64,000 bases of DNA from positions 729,318 to 793,317 of the forward strand of contig JAWZYV010019433.1 of assembly GCA_038373885.1 (NCBI GenBank), written 5' to 3'. The notes under the pieces were generated by a model, which had not been told where the DNA came from, did not search any database, and saw only the letters and a list, made by a program, of their open reading frames with translations. The DNA is from Cheiracanthium punctorium. Taxonomy: Eukaryota > Arthropoda > Arachnida > Araneae > Cheiracanthiidae. A program made the position numbers and the translations under genes. Positions 59,831-64,000 of the stretch are shown here, piece after piece. Position 1 is the first letter of the stretch. Every line of letters begins with the position of its first letter.

Positions 59831-62265
59831 GGGAACCCCCTCAATTTGATTGATAACTGTTGGCGCGTGTGCAACTGACCGTCTTCCATTTATATAATAA
59901 CTACATCAGGACTCTTTTTCATACTTTGACTAAATAGCATTTGTCATTCTATGGAATGCCTAGATATTATATAATATTATCAATTGTTCGGACAATTGAT
60001 GTTGATAATTTATTTAGTTGCCTGGAAATCTATAAAATCTATAATCACATCTTCTAATTTTTACAATATTCTGGGTAAAAACTAGTTAACCATTTTAATG
60101 CTGAATATTTTTTGTACTGGAACATGCAGTGCTATCATGCTGCATAGCACTCCATTCTTAATATTTTTGCTTCTGGTCCCAAAATTAATAATTCCTGTTT
60201 TAATTCACAAGTATTAAATCATTTTCCACAAATTAAATTATGGTTTATGTGAAAATTGTAATAAAATTGGAATGGGGAAATTTTGCTTTATTTAATCGCA
60301 GTACTTAACATAATTTATATTATTTTTTAAACATTATTTTTTTAATCAATTTTTATTATGTACAAAAATTATTTTAAGTGTCGCAACATTAGTGTATCTG
60401 TCAATATCAAGTAGCTAGATGTGGCGTTCTTGTTGCCATTTTTCTTTTTCTACATTTTTTACATTATAAAAATTGTGAACACTGATATTTGATTAAATGT
60501 GGTATAAGAGTAAGTTTTCATACAGTTATTACATCTTTGATCTCTTTGTAAACATACTCAGACACGCCAAAGTTATTTTGAAACTCATTTGCTATATATT
60601 ATTTGAAAAGTATATTCTTACACAAAAAGATTTCTCTGAAAAAGGCTGTGGACATTGAAATTTACAGAACTAAAACAGCATTTGATTTAAGGTTTTTTGT
60701 TTTGATGATATAGCATAACTACAATTAATATTATCTGAGCACTTGGTGTGCTCTCAATATTATACTATTAAAGATGTATTTTATTTTGATGAACCAGATA
60801 TCTTCATTTTCATTTTGATGCTTTTCAGACAAGCTGGATGAAAGGTAGGAGGACATTCAGACTCACAAGCACTTATCTTTTGCTCATTTTTTCAGAAAGC
60901 ACATGAGCTGCTATTTAAAGAGCATCTAAAATCACAGCACAACAGCTTTCCCCCCCCCCCCTTTCTTTCTCTTTTTAACTCACTGCGGGGGGGGGAGGGG
61001 AGGGGAGAAACAGCTGTATATTTCTCTTATTTTATTATTATTACTTTAGTGACTATTTCACTTTAAAATTTCTGCTTGTCAGTAGTGACTGAACTTTTTC
61101 TGTTCCTCAAATGCTTCTTCTTTCTCTTTCTGCATTCTATCAAAATTCAGTTTTGAAATAAAATATAATTAGTGTGAATGACATTAAAGTGATATGAACT
61201 AAAGAAAGATGTTGAACGATTAGAAGTACAGCAGAGCATTGATTATCTGGACTAGGAGTAGTATGGCAATGTTTTTGGGGGGCAATTTTTCTTCATACAT
61301 TTCTAAATTCAGGACTGGCAATTATTGTAGTGCATATATTAGCATGTTACAAATGGCATGTTTTATGTGAAAATAAAATTTTTTTAAAATTTTTATTTTC
61401 TACAAAACTGATACAATGTTATACAAGAGTGTACACATATAAATTATTACATGCATATAATACACTGTACAGTACATATTTAAAAAAAAAAAAAAAAAAA
61501 GGTTCATTGTGATAGCGAAAAGAAATTCTTAATAGCCTTCAGCTTCATAGAGGACCTTTTTTTTTTCCCAGCGCTATCCTTTAATTTTTTTAAATGCAAG
61601 GATTAAATGAGGTCAACTGAATCTAACAGTTGTAGCTCTTCCATCTCAACTCCAAGCACATTAAATGTTGGCCCTCAACATTTTTCAGTTCTATGTGCTT
61701 CATCATCCTTGTATACCACCTCACTATTCATATCACAAACGGTCTACTTCTTATTAACAAAATAATAGAAGGCATTTCTGAAATAGAAAATTCACAATCA
61801 AGATGTATACAACAATTACCTGTTATGTTTTATCACTGTACCTCAGACTGTGATTCAGATTAATAAGCATTTATTAATTTCATTCCATTATATATTTTTG
61901 ACTTTTTTTTTTGAGGATTTTGAAATCGTCACTTTATAGTATATAGTCATTATTATACTCTCTACTCTTACTTTTCTTTTTTTCTAATCAAAATTTCTTT
62001 CTTTAGCATAAAATTATTGGCCTTATGTTTGCTTCCTATTTAAAATTTATTATTCTGTTTTATGTCTTTCATAAATAACTGTATATTGACATATATTTGA
62101 AAAAAAAAATGTAATATGCTACTGTGGATGGAGCCTAAGTCCTCTGAGCACAATGGTAGCTCCAAGTCAAGAAGACAAGCTGCTCTCCAGGGGTTGTATA
62201 TTTCATATATTGTCAATAAAAATTTAGAAAGAAGGATTGTTCTTGTCACTTTCAGTCCACAGTCA

Positions 62266-62330
62266 GGGCTGGACTAGACCACTGAAACGGCCCGGGCGAT
62301 TCAACCAGCCCGGCCCCCAACATCAGTTGC
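62266..62330. mobile_element. hAT-like terminal end
   Basis: GTCAGGGCTGGACTAGACCA followed by a GGCCCGGGCGATT...CCAGCCCGGCCCCC stretch resembles CAGGG-type hAT ends rich in GGCCC. The other end and target duplication were not found. Confidence 0.35.
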
Positions 62331-64000
62331 GCTTCTAGGATATTAGTTTAGCAGAGCGGGGATGCACAGATGCAATTGAACTTTGTTATAAGGACAGCTC
62401 TCTTGTGATGCTAAGAGGTGGGCTGCCGGCGGAGTTCTAAATTCTGCTCTCTGAAGAGGGATTAGGTTATGATCTCGGTCACACTGTTCCTAGCAACAAA
62501 CTTTCTACTATTCGCCCAACCTGACTTTTTTTTCAACATCTCACCGCTGTCTCAGCATTTTAACATCTTACTGCTGGATTAAGCAACTACCATCATGCTT
62601 TACGAATCACTCACTTCCTCGGCAATAACATCGTCGATGGAATTGGCCCAGGATCTATTGGAGCGAAGCCATTATTATTCCTGTCATCACACTACCACTG
62701 GATGTTGATCAGCTTGCAGAGGCAGCTGACCTGCGGTGTGGCGTTTGTTCCTAAGCTGTTGTTCTACTCGATAAATAAGAGCTGCAGACTAAGGGCGTAA
62801 TGCCGTAGCTGGGTAGTCGGCAGTGGAAGTTCGAGCGTCGGTTTATGGTGGCACCCTCTATGGGCAACATAGGGCGCTAATCTTCACCCGGTGCTATGTT
62901 CTGCCAGGTATTTATTTTTCGCTTCGTTTCTATCACTCCTTTTATTGAATTTGGACCTTTTTTCTGCTTTTTTACTAGATTCTTCTTTCTCCATTCTCTG
63001 ACTTTTCTTTATTTTCATTTTTAATGATCGTCACACTGTTCTTTTGAACTTTTTAACATCTATTCACAATTTTTCGTCGCACTTGGTCTAACTGAGTAAC
63101 TCGCTCGATGAAGTTCGTGTTTTTTACATTGGGGGGGGGGGGGCGAGTCAGTTTCCATCTCCTCTCTTGTTGTTTTTTGCAGCTTCGCTGCATCTTGACA
63201 ACTCGCCACGACTTGGATCGTAGGATTTTGCCGGACTGTTATTTTTTATGACATTGACATGTTTTTTGCCCTGCCATCTTTTGGGCTTATTACAAGATTC
63301 CGAAATATACGCACTTATTATTTCACACTGGAGATAAGCGTTTTTACATAAGGTGCTCCAATAATTACTACTTTCATGTCATGTCATGTCATGTCATTGT
63401 GACGCTAAGATATTCTATACGTTCAATCTGAAAGTATCTAAAGTGAAGAAACTCGTTTACAACGTCACTGTGTCTTAAATGATGGATTCCTTTCAATGAC
63501 ATTAAAATCGAGTTCAACTGTATGTGGCATCATTCGAGAAAATTTATTTAATACCCAACATTTTTTGTTGAAGGTTTATTCGAAATAATTTGAAGACAAC
63601 TTTTGAAATATTTTGATTCATTGACATTTCTCTATTCAGTGTTTCAGTGACATTTCTCTACTTTTAAAGTTTCACTTTGATTTTTTCCTTTGGAAGGTGA
63701 TAAAACCAGGAAGAAAAAAAAAGGCAAAATTAAATTACTCAAATCTAGCATGTGATAATTATTAAATATTACATATAATAATAGTGTACGTTTCTGTATA
63801 TTACTTGATGAATTGTTACGGTTGCTCATATGAGTTTAATTAGAATATTTTAATTTAATCAGAATATTTTAGCAAATGAAAAATAATTAAATTATTTTCA
63901 CATGCTTTAAATGCTCATTGCATATTTTTATCAGCAGATACTTAGCGAGTTGGGCAACGCAGGCCTTAACCCACACATGAGCTGTTGCGCTAATGTTTTA

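Larger units (their letters stand above)
58850..59970. mobile_element. Inverted-repeat element carrying a minisatellite
   Basis: GGCATTCTATAGAATGCCAA (58963) followed by ATGAG...CAAAGTATGAAAT recurs inverted at about 59918-59962. Three direct copies of CCGGCAAAGTATGAAA (variants) lie at 58854, 58920 and 58988. A tandem array sits inside at 59358-59635. Boundaries are tentative. Confidence 0.5.
58487..64000 (+). other. Intron 22 (incomplete)
   Basis: At least 5.5 kb with no exon matching the end of SAM. It contains an inverted-repeat element with an internal minisatellite (about 58850-59970), a SINE tail fragment (about 59770-59830), a hAT-like end (about 62266), and an unrecognised GC-richer stretch at 62590-62940. 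A short ATGTC pentamer repeat is at 63377-63398. Confidence 0.65.

Noticed and set aside
60820..60870. Next SAM exon after TTTTCAG at about 60829
   Set aside because: The short frame before GTAGGA does not match the expected end of the SAM domain (D-GVTK-GH--RIL-type), and its length and phase do not help.
1..64000. CRISPR arrays, bacterial operons or rRNA
   Set aside because: Spliced exons, intron structure and SINEs show a eukaryotic genome. The tandem repeats lack unique regular spacers.

Overview
This is eukaryotic nuclear DNA from an animal, most likely an arthropod. It is AT-rich, with small exons bounded by GT-AG splice sites, introns of 0.4-11 kb, and many degraded DNA transposons, Helitrons and tRNA-derived SINEs. 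A chelicerate such as a spider would fit the intron sizes and repeat load, but the sequence does not prove that.

One gene on the + strand fills the whole window: a type II diacylglycerol kinase, orthologous to the vertebrate DGKD/DGKH pair (in insects the single DGK-eta gene). I reconstructed 22 coding exons between 826 and 58486. All phases agree and they give one uninterrupted reading frame of 1139 complete codons. The gene is cut at both ends. The PH domain and the first half of C1a lie upstream of base 1. The last helices of the SAM domain, the stop codon and the 3'UTR lie past base 64000. Domains run in the usual order: end of C1a (exon 1), C1b (exons 2-3), catalytic DAGKc (exons 3-8), a long Ser/Pro-rich linker (exons 9-12), accessory DAGKa (exons 13-17), a helical region (exons 18-21), and a basic Gly/Cys-rich segment followed by SAM (exon 22). 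Intron 21 offers a plausible SAM-less alternative end: a short in-frame extension, a stop codon and an AATAAA.

Everything else is intronic. Introns 1-9 hold two copies of a composite tRNA-SINE/minisatellite element, two copies of a 1.0-1.1 kb foldback element, two piggyBac-like MITEs, a 173-bp-period tandem array, a pogo/Tigger remnant and a Helitron Rep-region fragment. Intron 11 holds a clean pogo/Tigger MITE. Intron 13 (8.4 kb) holds a truncated hAT element and a Helitron with helicase remains. Intron 19 (10.7 kb) holds a broken pogo transposase, a hAT element with perfect 8-bp target duplications, a hAT MITE with perfect 8-bp duplications, a SINE with 13-bp duplications and a palindromic element. 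Intron 20 and the 3' intron carry further foldback and minisatellite-bearing elements. I found no second host gene, real tRNA, rRNA or CRISPR array.
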